29,861 bases of DNA from CAZYSK01 sp964649415 (lineage in GTDB: Bacteria; Chloroflexota; Anaerolineae; B4-G1), in NCBI GenBank assembly GCA_964649415.1, contig CAZYSK010000070.1, positions 1 to 29,861 on the forward strand, given 5' to 3'. The position numbers were made by a program, and so were the translations under genes. This document shows, piece by piece, positions 1 through 8,214 of the stretch; position 1 is the stretch's first letter; each line of letters begins with the position of its first letter. The notes beneath the pieces were generated by a model. That model did no database searches and was not told the origin of the DNA. It saw only the letters and a program-made list of their open reading frames with translations.

Positions 1-49
1 GCATTACCGTGATTGGGTTGTAAAAGTACGAAGTTGTTTTTGAACAGGT

Positions 50-75
50 CCTAAGGGTTTTCCGAAACCCTTAGG
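50..75. repeat. Perfect palindrome bordering the ATPase remnant
   Basis: An 11-bp perfect inverted repeat (CCTAAGGGTTT and its complement) is separated by a 4-base loop. It lies exactly where recognisable ATPase coding sequence begins, and an in-frame stop (41-43) lies just upstream. It resembles in design the hairpin at 22543-22575 but differs in sequence. It is probably a dispersed palindromic repeat rather than a terminator, because no T-run follows. Confidence 0.6.
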
Positions 76-76
76 G

Positions 77-1132
77 TCTGAGGAGCGGCATCCCCTGGCC
101 TCCGTCGTCCACGAATTTCAGCGCGATTTTGGAGATATCCAGGTGGATATCTCTCAGGCCGAGGGCCGGCAGTTCGTGGAGGCCTTTTTGGATAGTGAGC
201 CGAATTGTCTGAGCTTTGCCTTCCGCGAAACGCTCACCCGGCACACCGATGGGAATCCACTATTCACTGTCGAGCTGCTGCGGGGACTGCAGGAGCGGGG
301 AGATCTGGTACAGGATGAGGCCGGCCGGTGGGTAGAGGGGCCGGAGTTGGACTGGGAACGGCTGCCGGCGCGGGTGGAGGCGGTCATCGCCGAGCGCATC
401 GGGCGGTTGCCATCCAGGTGTCGGGACATACTGGCGATTGCCAGCGTGAAGGGCGAGGTGTTCAGAGCCGAGATGGTGGCCCGCGTGCGAGGCGTCGACG
501 AAAAGGAGGTCATCCACTGCTTGAGTGGCCCGTTGAGCCAGCAATATCACCTGGTGTGCGCCGAGGGCATCGAGCCATTGTGTCCTGGAGGACAACGCCT
601 GTCACAATACCGCTTCCGGCACTATCTGTTTCGGAAGTATCTGTACACCAGCCTGGATGAGGTAGAGCGGGCGCACCTGCACGAAGCCGTGGGGGACGTG
701 CTGGAAGCGTTTTACAAACAGGACTGCGCCGAGAGCAAAGCGATGGCCGTGCTCGCTCCCCAGTTGGCCCACCACTTCGAGTTGGCGGGACTGACGGCCA
801 AGGCGGTAGGCTATCTGCTCCAATCAGGGCAGCGGGCCGTGCAGCTAGGCGCCAACGCGGAGGCCATCGCCCATTCTAACCACGGTCTGGCATTGCTCAA
901 GACCCTACCGGAAACCAGCGCCGAGAAGCGGCGCATCGAGCGCGACCAACAGGAACTGGCACTGCTGCTCGCCTTGTGCGTCCCCTTGCTTGCTACCACC
1001 TGCTTTGGGTCTCCCGAGCAGAGACAGGTCTGCGACCGGGCCTATGCGCTGTGCCAGCAGCTCGGCACAGTGCCGCCGCAACTTGTCATGGCGCTGTACA
1101 TGAGGGAAAGACCAGGTTACGGTTTTTCGTAA
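77..1132 (+). pseudogene. Truncated AAA/TPR-type regulatory ATPase fragment
   Basis: This encodes the middle of a large signalling ATPase of the kind found in AfsR/SARP, adenylate-cyclase-linked and LuxR-type regulators. The frame is already protein-like from about 80, before the first ATG at 143, and reads back to a stop at 41-43. Visible blocks are the end of the ATPase domain (HTDGNPLFTVELLRGLQERG), a winged-helix-like stretch (RVEAVIAERIGRLP) and the start of a TPR-like region (AKAVGYLLQSGQRAVQLGANAEA). The Walker motifs are missing upstream, and the TPR region breaks off near 1108 and runs into repeat sequence. Intact relatives usually exceed 900 residues, so this is about one third of a gene. 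I see no promoter or ribosome binding site. Decay is the simplest reading; an expressed 329-residue protein from 143 cannot be excluded. Confidence 0.7.
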
Positions 1133-1265
1133 CCAAGTCGTATTCGACTCGTAACCGACTTCTGAAGTCCGCCCTCAAGACGTAACCAAGTCAAAGTTGG
1201 TTACATTTTCCGCAGAGATTTCCCTCTCCAGCGATGCGCTCGCCGGACAAAACGTAACCGACTTC
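1128..1265. repeat. Cluster of GTAACC(A/G)A repeats
   Basis: Four copies of a short motif occur: CGTAACCAAGTC at 1128-1139 and 1181-1192, and CGTAACCGACTTC at 1150-1162 and 1253-1265. The third copy forms an inverted repeat with TTGGTTAC (1182-1204, 8-bp stem, 7-base loop). The fourth faces an imperfect complement (GGTTGGCTAC, up to 1275). The cluster begins where the ATPase remnant loses its coding character. The rest of the gap, 1276-1380, is C-rich and shows no gene. Confidence 0.6.
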
Positions 1266-1387
1266 AGGTTGGCTACGCTCGTCAGGCCTTCCCCCTTGTA
1301 CCCTCCCCCCACACCCCGTTTTTCTCGGTGCTAGCGCGGTGGGGGCTTCGACCTCCGTGAACCCATGCTCGCGCAGGTTTCACCTAG

Positions 1388-1416
1388 TTGACAAAGTGAG
1401 TGATGTGTAGTATACT
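1388..1416 (+). promoter_or_regulatory. Sigma-70-type promoter of the LacI-family gene
   Basis: A TTGACA -35 box (1388-1393) and a TATACT -10 box (1411-1416) are separated by exactly 17 bases. Transcription would start near 1423, inside the palindrome that begins on the last base of the -10 box. This is the strongest promoter-like match upstream of the 22-kb array and probably drives the repressor and the importer genes. Confidence 0.75.
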
Positions 1417-1446
1417 GCACACGTGTGCATTTACACGTGTGCAAAC
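1416..1446. promoter_or_regulatory. Tandem LacI-type operators
   Basis: TGCACACGTGTGCA (1416-1429) is a perfect 14-bp palindrome with a central CG, the usual form of LacI/GalR-family operators. A second, imperfect copy follows directly (TTTACACGTGTGCAAA, about 1430-1445), sharing the ACACGTGT core. Both cover the predicted transcription start. Binding there by the LacI-family protein encoded just downstream would block its own promoter, so negative autoregulation is inferred. Confidence 0.65.
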
Positions 1447-1466
1447 ATGGGGGCCCAAATCCCACG

Positions 1467-2501
1467 ATGTCTCCCACCCAAGGTAACGTCTCAATCAAAG
1501 ACATAGCCGAAGCTGCCGGCGTCTCTCACCCTACCGTGTCTCGGGCCCTGGCTGATAGTCCCTTGGTCGCTGCTGAAACCAAGCAGCTCATTCAGCGCAT
1601 CGCCCGTGAGATGGGCTACATCCCCAGCGCCATCGCCCGTGGGCTGGTGACCAAGCGCACGGCCACTGTCGGCCTGGTCGTCACCACGATTGCCGATCCC
1701 TTCATCGCCGAAGTCGTGCGGGGCGTCGAGGAGACTGCTCTCGACAACGGCTACAGCGTCATCCTCTGCAACTGCAACGCCGAGCCGGAGCGCGAGCTAG
1801 CCTGTGTGCGCACATTGCGAGAGAAACGAGTGGATAGCATCATCGTCACCTCATCCCGCGTGGGCAGCCTCTATGTGTCACTCCTGGAGGAACTGGGCGT
1901 TCCAATTGTACTGGTCAACAATCAGCACCAGGGCTCCTATGTCCACTCCGTCCGCATCGACAATCTAGCCGGTGGCCGGCTGGCCGGGGAGTATCTCCTG
2001 TCTCTAGGCCACCGCCACATCGCCTACATCGCCGGTCCCTCCGACGCGCACGCCAGCACAGAGCGGCTGCAGGGCTGTCGGAGCGCGCTACACGAGCGCG
2101 GGTTGGATATTCCCGACGAGTGGGTAGCACCCGGCAACGATTGGACCGGCTGGGAGCAGGCCGGTGCGAACCTTTTGCTCCAGCGTTCTCCCCGCCCGAC
2201 GGCCATCTTCTGCTACAACGATATGACCGCCATCGGCGCGCTGCGGGCCATCAAGTCGGCCGGCCTGCGGGTGCCCGACGACATCTCCCTCGTTGGCTAC
2301 GACGACATCGCCTTTGCTGCCTTTGTGGACCCGCCGTTGACCACCATCGCCCAGGATAAATACACCCTGGGCCAGCGGGCGATGGCTCTGGCATTGAACC
2401 TGCTGAATGGAGAGGAGGCAGCAGGCGACACTGTACTTACCCCTTATCTGGTAGAACGGGCTTCGTGCGCCCCCCCATCCCCACGTGTGCCACGGGGCTG
2501 A
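1467..2501 (+). CDS. LacI-family transcriptional repressor
   Basis: This is a DNA-binding repressor of the LacI/GalR family with a periplasmic-binding-protein-like sensor domain. The N-terminal helix-turn-helix (VSIKDIAEAAGVSHPTVSRAL) and hinge region (GYIPSAIARGLVTKRT) are clear. The sensor domain follows (TATVGLVV, DPFIAEVVRG, ending in DISLVGYDDIAFAAFVDPPL). I chose the ATG at 1467, giving 344 residues, because an in-frame GTG at 1425 lies inside the operator and next to the predicted transcription start. The ribosome binding site is weak. The gene sits first in a same-strand array and directly before the ABC importer, so it probably senses the imported compound or a breakdown product. The effector cannot be read from sequence; inositol or a phosphorylated inositol derivative is suggested only by context. 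Confidence 0.9.
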   Translation: MSPTQGNVSIKDIAEAAGVSHPTVSRALADSPLVAAETKQLIQRIAREMGYIPSAIARGLVTKRTATVGLVVTTIADPFIAEVVRGVEETALDNGYSVILCNCNAEPERELACVRTLREKRVDSIIVTSSRVGSLYVSLLEELGVPIVLVNNQHQGSYVHSVRIDNLAGGRLAGEYLLSLGHRHIAYIAGPSDAHASTERLQGCRSALHERGLDIPDEWVAPGNDWTGWEQAGANLLLQRSPRPTAIFCYNDMTAIGALRAIKSAGLRVPDDISLVGYDDIAFAAFVDPPLTTIAQDKYTLGQRAMALALNLLNGEEAAGDTVLTPYLVERASCAPPSPRVPRG

Positions 2502-2531
2502 AAGGGGCGCAGTGAATGTGGAAAGGAGGTG

Positions 2532-2639
2532 ATGACACGGGGCAGTCAAATGGAATCCATTCACCCTGGCATCGAGAGCAACCGAGGCACTACGAGTTCA
2601 GATGGCAACTTCAAGAACATTAAGGAGGAAGCAAGATGA
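2532..2639 (+). CDS. Possible 35-residue leader ORF before the binding protein
   Basis: An open frame of 35 codons begins at ATG 2532 and ends in TGA at 2637-2639. That stop overlaps the ATG of the solute-binding protein gene in an ATGA arrangement typical of translational coupling. A very strong Shine-Dalgarno-like run (AAAGGAGGTGAT, 2522-2533) precedes it but lies too close to the ATG for ideal use. The peptide is hydrophilic and resembles nothing I recognise. It may be a leader peptide or chance. Confidence 0.22.
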   Translation: MTRGSQMESIHPGIESNRGTTSSDGNFKNIKEEAR

Positions 2640-4117
2640 AAAAGCATGGACTTTGGACCATTGTCACAGCCCTGGTCGTGTCGAGCGTTCTGCTGATCAG
2701 CTGCCAACCCCAGACCATCGTCGAGACCGTCGAGGTCGAGAAGATCGTCGAGGTCGAAAGCACGGTAGAGGTGGAGGTGGAGGTAGAGAAAGAGGTCCCG
2801 GTCGAGGTTGAGGTCGCTGGCGAGGTGTTCAACATCGAGGTCTGGGCCGAGGCGAACGATGTGGAGCATTGGCGTGCCGATGCCCCGATGAAGGCCGGCC
2901 CCCTGGTCAACGAAATGTTCGAGGCTGCCGGCGATACACGGCGCGTGACCGTAGATGGTCTCAACGATGACGCCGGCTGGGCCGACTATAAGAAAAAGTT
3001 CACCCTGGCGGCGGATGCTGGGGAAGCACCCCACATCGTCTGCTCGGGCCACGAAGATGCGCCGGTTTGGGCTAACGCTGGCTACATCGTGCCTTTTGAC
3101 GAGTGCCGCACTATGTATCCCGAGTACGACGACGTGATCGAGAGCCTGTGGTTCGCCGGTGAGTGGCAGGGCAAGCTCTGGGCTGTGCCGCAGGACACCG
3201 AGGCACGCCCGATGTTCTTCAACAAGACCAAGCTGAAGGAGATGGGCTGGACGGAGGAGGAAGTCGAGGCGCTGCCGGATCGGATCAAGAACGGCGAGTT
3301 TACGCTCGACGACATGATCGCAACGTCTAAGGAAGCCATTGATATGGGTGTGGTCGAGCCGGGCTACGGCTTCTGGCACCGTCCGTCCAAGGGCGGCGAT
3401 CACCTCCAATTCTACTTCGCCTTCGGCGGCCGGTTGTACGACCCCGTGCAGGACAAGCTGGCGGTCGTCGAGGAAGCCCTGATCAAGTGGTACAGTTTCC
3501 AGCGCCGCGTCGTGGAGGAAGGGATCACACCGGAAGGCTTCATCGGCACCGACTGGTCCATCTGGCACGACACCGTCTCCCACGGCAACGTGATGTTCTG
3601 GAACGGCGGCGTCTGGCACTGGGCCGACTGGGCAGCGAACTATGTCAAGGACATGGGTGGGCAGGAATACCTGTTCGAGAACGTCGGGTATGCCCTGGAA
3701 CCGGCCGGCGAGCCGGGCCAGAAGGCCGGGACCCTGTCGCACCCGCTGGTCTATATGATCGTCTCCGAGGAGGCAACGGGGGACACGGGCTACTATGACC
3801 TGGCGTGCGCCGTGCTGGCCAAGACCTCCACGGCAGAGATGAACACCCTGCACGCCATCGGCAGCACCCACCTCGGCATGAACAAGAAGCAGGCAGAGTA
3901 CGAGCCTTACACCGAGGACGTCTTTCTCTCCGATACCCTTTACATGCTGGACTACAACTACTACGCACCTAACCACGTGATGTATGGCGCCTACTTCGAC
4001 ATCATCTGGGACGGCATGGTGAAGGCGGAGAACGGCGAGTTGACTCCTGAGGAAGCGGCCCAACAGGCTATTGACCTGCTCAAAGTCGAGCTGGGCGACT
4101 ACATGATTTTCGAGTAG
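2636..4117 (+). CDS. ABC transporter solute-binding lipoprotein (CUT1 type)
   Basis: This is the extracellular substrate-binding protein of a CUT1-type carbohydrate ABC importer. It has an N-terminal signal peptide with a lipobox (LLISC, Cys23 lipidated). A Val/Glu-rich linker (residues about 28-62) follows, as is common in Chloroflexota lipoproteins, and then a family-1 extracellular solute-binding domain of about 430 residues. A strong ribosome binding site (AAGGAGGA, 2622-2629) fixes the start. It is followed by the two permeases and the ATPase of the same importer. The domain is acidic and rich in Trp and Tyr, as in many sugar binders. The substrate is not readable from sequence. Inositol or a glycerophosphodiester such as glycerophosphoinositol is inferred from the downstream genes, and UgpB-like substrates are an alternative. 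Confidence 0.9.
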   Translation: MKKHGLWTIVTALVVSSVLLISCQPQTIVETVEVEKIVEVESTVEVEVEVEKEVPVEVEVAGEVFNIEVWAEANDVEHWRADAPMKAGPLVNEMFEAAGDTRRVTVDGLNDDAGWADYKKKFTLAADAGEAPHIVCSGHEDAPVWANAGYIVPFDECRTMYPEYDDVIESLWFAGEWQGKLWAVPQDTEARPMFFNKTKLKEMGWTEEEVEALPDRIKNGEFTLDDMIATSKEAIDMGVVEPGYGFWHRPSKGGDHLQFYFAFGGRLYDPVQDKLAVVEEALIKWYSFQRRVVEEGITPEGFIGTDWSIWHDTVSHGNVMFWNGGVWHWADWAANYVKDMGGQEYLFENVGYALEPAGEPGQKAGTLSHPLVYMIVSEEATGDTGYYDLACAVLAKTSTAEMNTLHAIGSTHLGMNKKQAEYEPYTEDVFLSDTLYMLDYNYYAPNHVMYGAYFDIIWDGMVKAENGELTPEEAAQQAIDLLKVELGDYMIFE

Positions 4118-4127
4118 ATCAGTATGC

Positions 4128-4161
4128 GCAAAGGCGCTGGGCTATGGCCCAGCGCCTTTGC
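4128..4161 (+). promoter_or_regulatory. Intercistronic hairpin after the binding-protein gene
   Basis: A perfect 15-bp stem (GCAAAGGCGCTGGGC and its complement) with a TATG loop lies between the binding-protein and permease genes. No U-run follows, so it is not a classic terminator. Hairpins in this position often protect the upstream message or act as partial terminators, giving more binding protein than permease. That role is inferred here. Confidence 0.6.
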
Positions 4162-4218
4162 CCCCCAAGTCGGGCACTGGGTTTTTGATCTCGTTCGGTG
4201 GGCAAATAGGAGGAAGCT

Positions 4219-5187
4219 ATGGCCGTGTCCACGTCACAAGCGGGGCGTCCCGCTCAAACCAAGACAACTCTCCGAGACGTGTTGCGTCGTATGTCCGGGC
4301 CTTTGCTGTTCATGTCGCCGGCCGTGCTGCTCACGACGATCTTCTTCTTCGTCCCTGTGATCATTCTCTTCCGTATATCGTTGACCAACATGAGCACCGC
4401 CACCGGCCTCAAGAACTACGAGATGATAGGATTTGAGAACTATCTCATGATCCTCAAACACCCCAACACACCGGTCAACGTGTGGACGACCGTCAAGTAC
4501 GTCATGTTTACGCTGTGCGTTTTCAACGTTGGGATGGCGCTGGTGATGGCTTTGTTGTCTACCCACGTCCCCCGGCGGGCCGGTTTTGTCTATCGAGCGC
4601 TATGGTTGCTGCCGCGCCTCACCCCGTCCGTGACTTACATCATGATGTGGAAGTTCATCGGCGCTGATGCCCCCTACGGCATCCTGAATCAGCATATCCT
4701 GGGGCCATTGGGTGTGGATCCATCGAACCTGATCAGCACCCAACCCTTTATCTTTATCGTCCTGACCAATGGCTTCATCGGTGCCTCCTTCGGGATGATC
4801 CTCTTCACTTCGGCCATTGAGTCGATTCCAAAAGACTACATGATCGCTGCATTGGTAGATGGCTGCACACTCTGGCAGCGCATCCGATACGTCATTCTGC
4901 CGATGATCAGTTGGCCCCTCCTCTTCGTCACCACCTACCAGACCCTCTCGCTGCTAACCTCCTTCGAACAGATTATGCTGCTGACTGACGGCGCTGGTAA
5001 CACCGAGGTATGGGCGTTATGGGCCTACCACAGGGCGCTGAACAACTACTGGGGCAATTTTCAGTGGGGGTTCGGGTCTGCGCTGGCCATGTTGTTAGTG
5101 GTGATCGGCATCGTCATGTCCATAATCTATATGCGATTCTTCCGCTTTGACGTTCTGATCCAGGAACCGAAGATCGAAGCGCTGTGA
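4219..5187 (+). CDS. ABC sugar importer permease (MalF/UgpA-like)
   Basis: This is an integral membrane subunit of the CUT1 importer. Its 322 residues have about six predicted membrane segments, beginning with LLFMSPAVLLTTIFFFVPVI. The cytoplasmic EAA loop that docks the ATPase is visible near residues 212-235 (IAALVDGCTLWQRIRYVILP, with the expected Gly and LP). A strong AGGAGGA site precedes the ATG. The gene sits between the binding protein and the second permease, and the next gene begins immediately after its stop. Length and topology fit MalF/UgpA-type subunits without the long periplasmic insertion of E. coli MalF. Confidence 0.93.
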   Translation: MAVSTSQAGRPAQTKTTLRDVLRRMSGPLLFMSPAVLLTTIFFFVPVIILFRISLTNMSTATGLKNYEMIGFENYLMILKHPNTPVNVWTTVKYVMFTLCVFNVGMALVMALLSTHVPRRAGFVYRALWLLPRLTPSVTYIMMWKFIGADAPYGILNQHILGPLGVDPSNLISTQPFIFIVLTNGFIGASFGMILFTSAIESIPKDYMIAALVDGCTLWQRIRYVILPMISWPLLFVTTYQTLSLLTSFEQIMLLTDGAGNTEVWALWAYHRALNNYWGNFQWGFGSALAMLLVVIGIVMSIIYMRFFRFDVLIQEPKIEAL

Positions 5188-5216
5188 TAGTACAATCGTA
5201 TGGCAAGGAGGAAACC

Positions 5217-6104
5217 ATGACGTGGAAACAACGTGTGAGTAAAGCGACGCCTCTGGTCCTACTGACCATCTTGACCATCCCGGTCGTCGCCGGCTATCTC
5301 TGGATCATAATCTCCACCTTCTCGCAGCGCACCTACGGGCTTGTCCCGGTGGACCGCGATGGAAAATTCGGCGGGCTGACGTTCGAAAACTGGTCGTTCT
5401 TGTGGGATGATCCCCACATCTGGAATGTCACCCTCAACACTATCCTCCTGGCGGCACTTCTGACGATAGGCGTGCTCGTGATCTCCGCTATGGCCGGATA
5501 CGCCCTATCGCGCATCAGCTTCCCCGGCCGCAAGGCTTTCCTCAGCGGAACGCTGATCTTGCATGCCTTCCCCAGCGTCACGCTGCTCATCTCCATCTAC
5601 TTTGTCCTGCGCGAGATCAGCCGGATCCCGGTCCTCGGCAAGGGATTGCCCATCATCGGCGGATTCGGCTACAACACGGTAGGCGGCGTCGCCCTGGTGA
5701 TGGTGGCACTGCAATTGCCGCTGGGTGTGTGGCTGATGAAAGGGTTCTTCGACAACGTCTCGTGGGATATGGAGCGAGCAGCTCTGATTGACGGCTGTTC
5801 GCGTCTACGGGTCTGGTGGGAAATCATGCTCCCTTCAATCAAGCCGGGTATCGCGGCTCTATCTATATTCACTTTCATCGGTGGGTGGGGTGCGTATCTT
5901 ATTCCATACACATACATCACAGATCAGCAAAAGAGCACCATCTCCGCTTACCTCCAGAGTCTTCAGGGAGATACGTCACCAGTGAACTATAGTCGCATAG
6001 CCTCCGTGGGCGTCTTTCAGCTCATCCCGGTGCTCATCTTTTTCATTTTCACCCAGGAATATCTGCTGAGCATCTTTAGTGGGGGTAGCAAAGGTGGCAC
6101 TTAG
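5217..6104 (+). CDS. ABC sugar importer permease (MalG/UgpE-like)
   Basis: This is the second membrane subunit of the same importer, with 295 residues from the ATG at 5217. I prefer that ATG over a GTG at 5184, which overlaps the previous stop, because AAGGAGG lies 5 bases ahead of it. The N-terminal membrane segment (LVLLTILTIPVVAGYLWIII) and the EAA loop (RAALIDGCSRLRVWWEIMLP) are typical of MalG-type permeases. It would pair with the preceding permease to form the channel across the inner membrane. Nothing unusual is visible. Confidence 0.93.
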   Translation: MTWKQRVSKATPLVLLTILTIPVVAGYLWIIISTFSQRTYGLVPVDRDGKFGGLTFENWSFLWDDPHIWNVTLNTILLAALLTIGVLVISAMAGYALSRISFPGRKAFLSGTLILHAFPSVTLLISIYFVLREISRIPVLGKGLPIIGGFGYNTVGGVALVMVALQLPLGVWLMKGFFDNVSWDMERAALIDGCSRLRVWWEIMLPSIKPGIAALSIFTFIGGWGAYLIPYTYITDQQKSTISAYLQSLQGDTSPVNYSRIASVGVFQLIPVLIFFIFTQEYLLSIFSGGSKGGT

Positions 6105-6160
6105 GTGATGGGAGCTCATACCTGCCGACACGTATACAACTACGACGAGGAGATGGACAA

Positions 6161-7237
6161 ATGAGACTCAAGCTGGAAGACCTCAGCAAGCACTTTGGCG
6201 CTGTCGTGGCCGTTGAGGGAGTTAACCTGGAAGTCCAAGATGGCGAGTTCGTCGCCTTTTTGGGGCCATCGGGATGTGGCAAGACGACGACACTCCTGAT
6301 GATCGCCGGTATCTACAAGCCAACTCGGGGCACGGTTCGCTTCGATGAGCAAGTGGTGAATCATCTGCCTCCCAGGGATCGCAACATCGGGATGGTTTTC
6401 CAGAGCTACGCGCTATATCCCCATATGAGCGTATCCGAGAATCTGACTTTTCCTATGCGGCTTAAAAAGGTGCCGAAAGAAAAGAGGCAGGAGCTGGCCC
6501 AGCGCGTCGCCGACATGCTTGGCATTGGCGGCCTGATGGATCGTAAGCCGGGACAGCTCTCTGGCGGCCAGCAGCAGCGCGTGGCGCTCGGGCGTGCCCT
6601 GGCCAAGGAGCCCGACATCCTGCTCTTCGACGAGCCGCTCTCCAATCTGGACGCCCGCCTGCGCCTCTCTATGCGCGGCGAGATCAAGCGGTTGCAGTTG
6701 GAACTGGGTATCACCTCCATTTACGTGACCCACGACCAGGTCGAAGCCATGACCCTGGCCGACCGCATTGCCGTCATCAAGAACGGGGTTCTGCAAGCTT
6801 ACTGCTCCCCAGAGGAGTTGTACGATCAGCCACGCACCCTCTTCATCGCGGGCTTTGTGGGCAACCCGCCGATGAACATCTGGGACACGGAGGTGGTCCG
6901 CGATAACGGCGCGTATCACGCGCGCCGCAAAGGCATAGACTTTGTCATCCCTCCGGAGCGGGGCGAGAAGGCGGTCGGACGCGGCAGCGTGCTCCTAGGC
7001 GTCCGCGCCGAGGACATCAGCGTGGGCGACGAGGGCATCCCCGGAGAAGTATACGTCGTCGAGCCCTTGGGGCGAGACGACCTGCTGACCATCCGCATCG
7101 GTGACGTCAGTATCTACGTGCTGGCCGATCCTGGAATTGGGCTCAAGATCGGTGACGCGGTGCACTTGGAGTTCAACACCCAAAAGGTCCAGTTCTTCGA
7201 TCCAGGGACAGAGAAATCACTCCTGTGGAGCGCCTGA
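6161..7237 (+). CDS. ABC sugar importer ATPase (MalK/UgpC-like)
   Basis: This is the cytoplasmic ATP-hydrolysing subunit, encoded within the importer operon. It contains Walker A (GPSGCGKTT, residues 35-43), the Q-loop (Gln81), the signature LSGGQQQ (133-139), Walker B (ILLFDE, 153-158), the D-loop (SNLDA) and the switch His191 (THDQVEAM). A C-terminal TOBE/OB region of about 120 residues is present, as in MalK and UgpC. At 358 residues it is full length, so the importer is complete and need not share an ATPase encoded elsewhere. Confidence 0.95.
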   Translation: MRLKLEDLSKHFGAVVAVEGVNLEVQDGEFVAFLGPSGCGKTTTLLMIAGIYKPTRGTVRFDEQVVNHLPPRDRNIGMVFQSYALYPHMSVSENLTFPMRLKKVPKEKRQELAQRVADMLGIGGLMDRKPGQLSGGQQQRVALGRALAKEPDILLFDEPLSNLDARLRLSMRGEIKRLQLELGITSIYVTHDQVEAMTLADRIAVIKNGVLQAYCSPEELYDQPRTLFIAGFVGNPPMNIWDTEVVRDNGAYHARRKGIDFVIPPERGEKAVGRGSVLLGVRAEDISVGDEGIPGEVYVVEPLGRDDLLTIRIGDVSIYVLADPGIGLKIGDAVHLEFNTQKVQFFDPGTEKSLLWSA

Positions 7238-7238
7238 A

Positions 7239-8099
7239 TTGCGATCCAATAGAACCATCATTCTGCACCTGCTGCCCGGCATACTGCTTGCCGCTGCACT
7301 GCTCGCATGTCGTCCGGTTGCTCCTACGGGGCCAGTAGTACCCCTGGATCAAGCCCACGCGCACAACGATTACGAACACGACCGTCCCCTGCACGATGCG
7401 CTGGATCATGGCTTCACCAGTGTCGAGGCCGACGTCTACCTCGTCAATGGTCAGTTGCTGGTCGCTCACGACGAGGAGGACGTACAGGAGAACCTGACCT
7501 TGCAGTCGCTCTACCTCGATCCGCTGCGCGAGCGTGTGAGGCAAAACGGTGGGCAGGTTTACCCTGGCGGCCACCAGTTCACGCTGCTCATCGACGTCAA
7601 GTCCGAAGCTGAGGAGACCTACCAAGCCCTTCGCCAGGTTCTGAAAGAGTATGAGGAGATCCTGACCACCTTTAGCTCCGATGGTCAGACGGATGGAGCG
7701 ATAATCGCCATCATCTCCGGCAACCGTCCACGAGAAACGATGGCGAGCGAGGCAATCCGTCATGCAGCTTACGACGGCAGGCTTGAAGATCTAGAGTCCA
7801 ATGCTGCTGCGACACTTATCCCCCTGATCAGTGACAAGTGGACCTCACACTTCACGTGGAAGGGCAAGGGAGATATGCCGGAACGGGAGCGTCAGAAGCT
7901 ACACGACATTGTCGAGACAGCACACCGGCAAGGACAGCGTGTGCGATTCTGGGCGACTCCTGATGATCGCTCGCAGGCGCGAGAAGCGGTTTGGCGTGAG
8001 CTGGTGTCGGCCAGCGTAGACCTGATAAACACCGACGATCTGGAGGGCTTGCAGCAGTTTCTGCTCGAGTTTGAGAGTGCGCATCCCGCAACTGAGTAG
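7239..8099 (+). CDS. Secreted GDPD/PI-PLC-like phosphodiesterase lipoprotein
   Basis: This is a lipoprotein of the glycerophosphodiester phosphodiesterase / PI-PLC-like TIM-barrel superfamily, of the subgroup related to fungal AIM6. After a signal peptide with lipobox LLAC (Cys24) comes QAHAHNDYEHDRPLHDALDHG, then SVEADVYLV and LLVAHDEE. These supply the histidine, acidic metal ligand and second histidine of the family. IDVKSEAEE and INTDDLEGLQ fit later barrel strands. No ATG fits. I chose TTG 7239, one base after the ATPase stop and preceded by TGGAG, giving 286 residues. The frame is open further upstream, but that part is a shadow of the ATPase gene. Acting outside the membrane, it could release inositol or glycerol phosphates for the importer; this is inferred. 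Confidence 0.8.
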   Translation: MRSNRTIILHLLPGILLAAALLACRPVAPTGPVVPLDQAHAHNDYEHDRPLHDALDHGFTSVEADVYLVNGQLLVAHDEEDVQENLTLQSLYLDPLRERVRQNGGQVYPGGHQFTLLIDVKSEAEETYQALRQVLKEYEEILTTFSSDGQTDGAIIAIISGNRPRETMASEAIRHAAYDGRLEDLESNAAATLIPLISDKWTSHFTWKGKGDMPERERQKLHDIVETAHRQGQRVRFWATPDDRSQAREAVWRELVSASVDLINTDDLEGLQQFLLEFESAHPATE

Positions 8100-8214
8100 T
8101 TCACAACTCGTCAACGAGACGCGACTAATACTCGCCTCTCGCAGCCCGAGTTCCATGCATTCCCTCCCTGTCGATTCGCTGTCTATCAGAAAGAGCACCT
8201 GCGTTTAATCAACC

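Noticed and set aside
1425..1466. Upstream GTG start for the LacI-family gene
   Set aside because: It lies inside the operator palindrome and about 2 bases from the predicted transcription start; the extra 14 residues do not resemble the family.
2547..2563. Palindrome AATGGAATCCATT as a second LacI operator
   Set aside because: It lacks the central CG and the ACACGTGT core of the upstream operators; it may be chance.
2561..4063. 500-codon open frame on the minus strand
   Set aside because: It lies fully opposite the binding-protein gene, has no ribosome binding site and a composition typical of a GC-rich antisense shadow (many His, Val and Asp).
4124..4360. 78-codon frame between binding protein and permease
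   Set aside because: It is made of the hairpin sequence and the start of the permease gene in another frame; no ribosome binding site.
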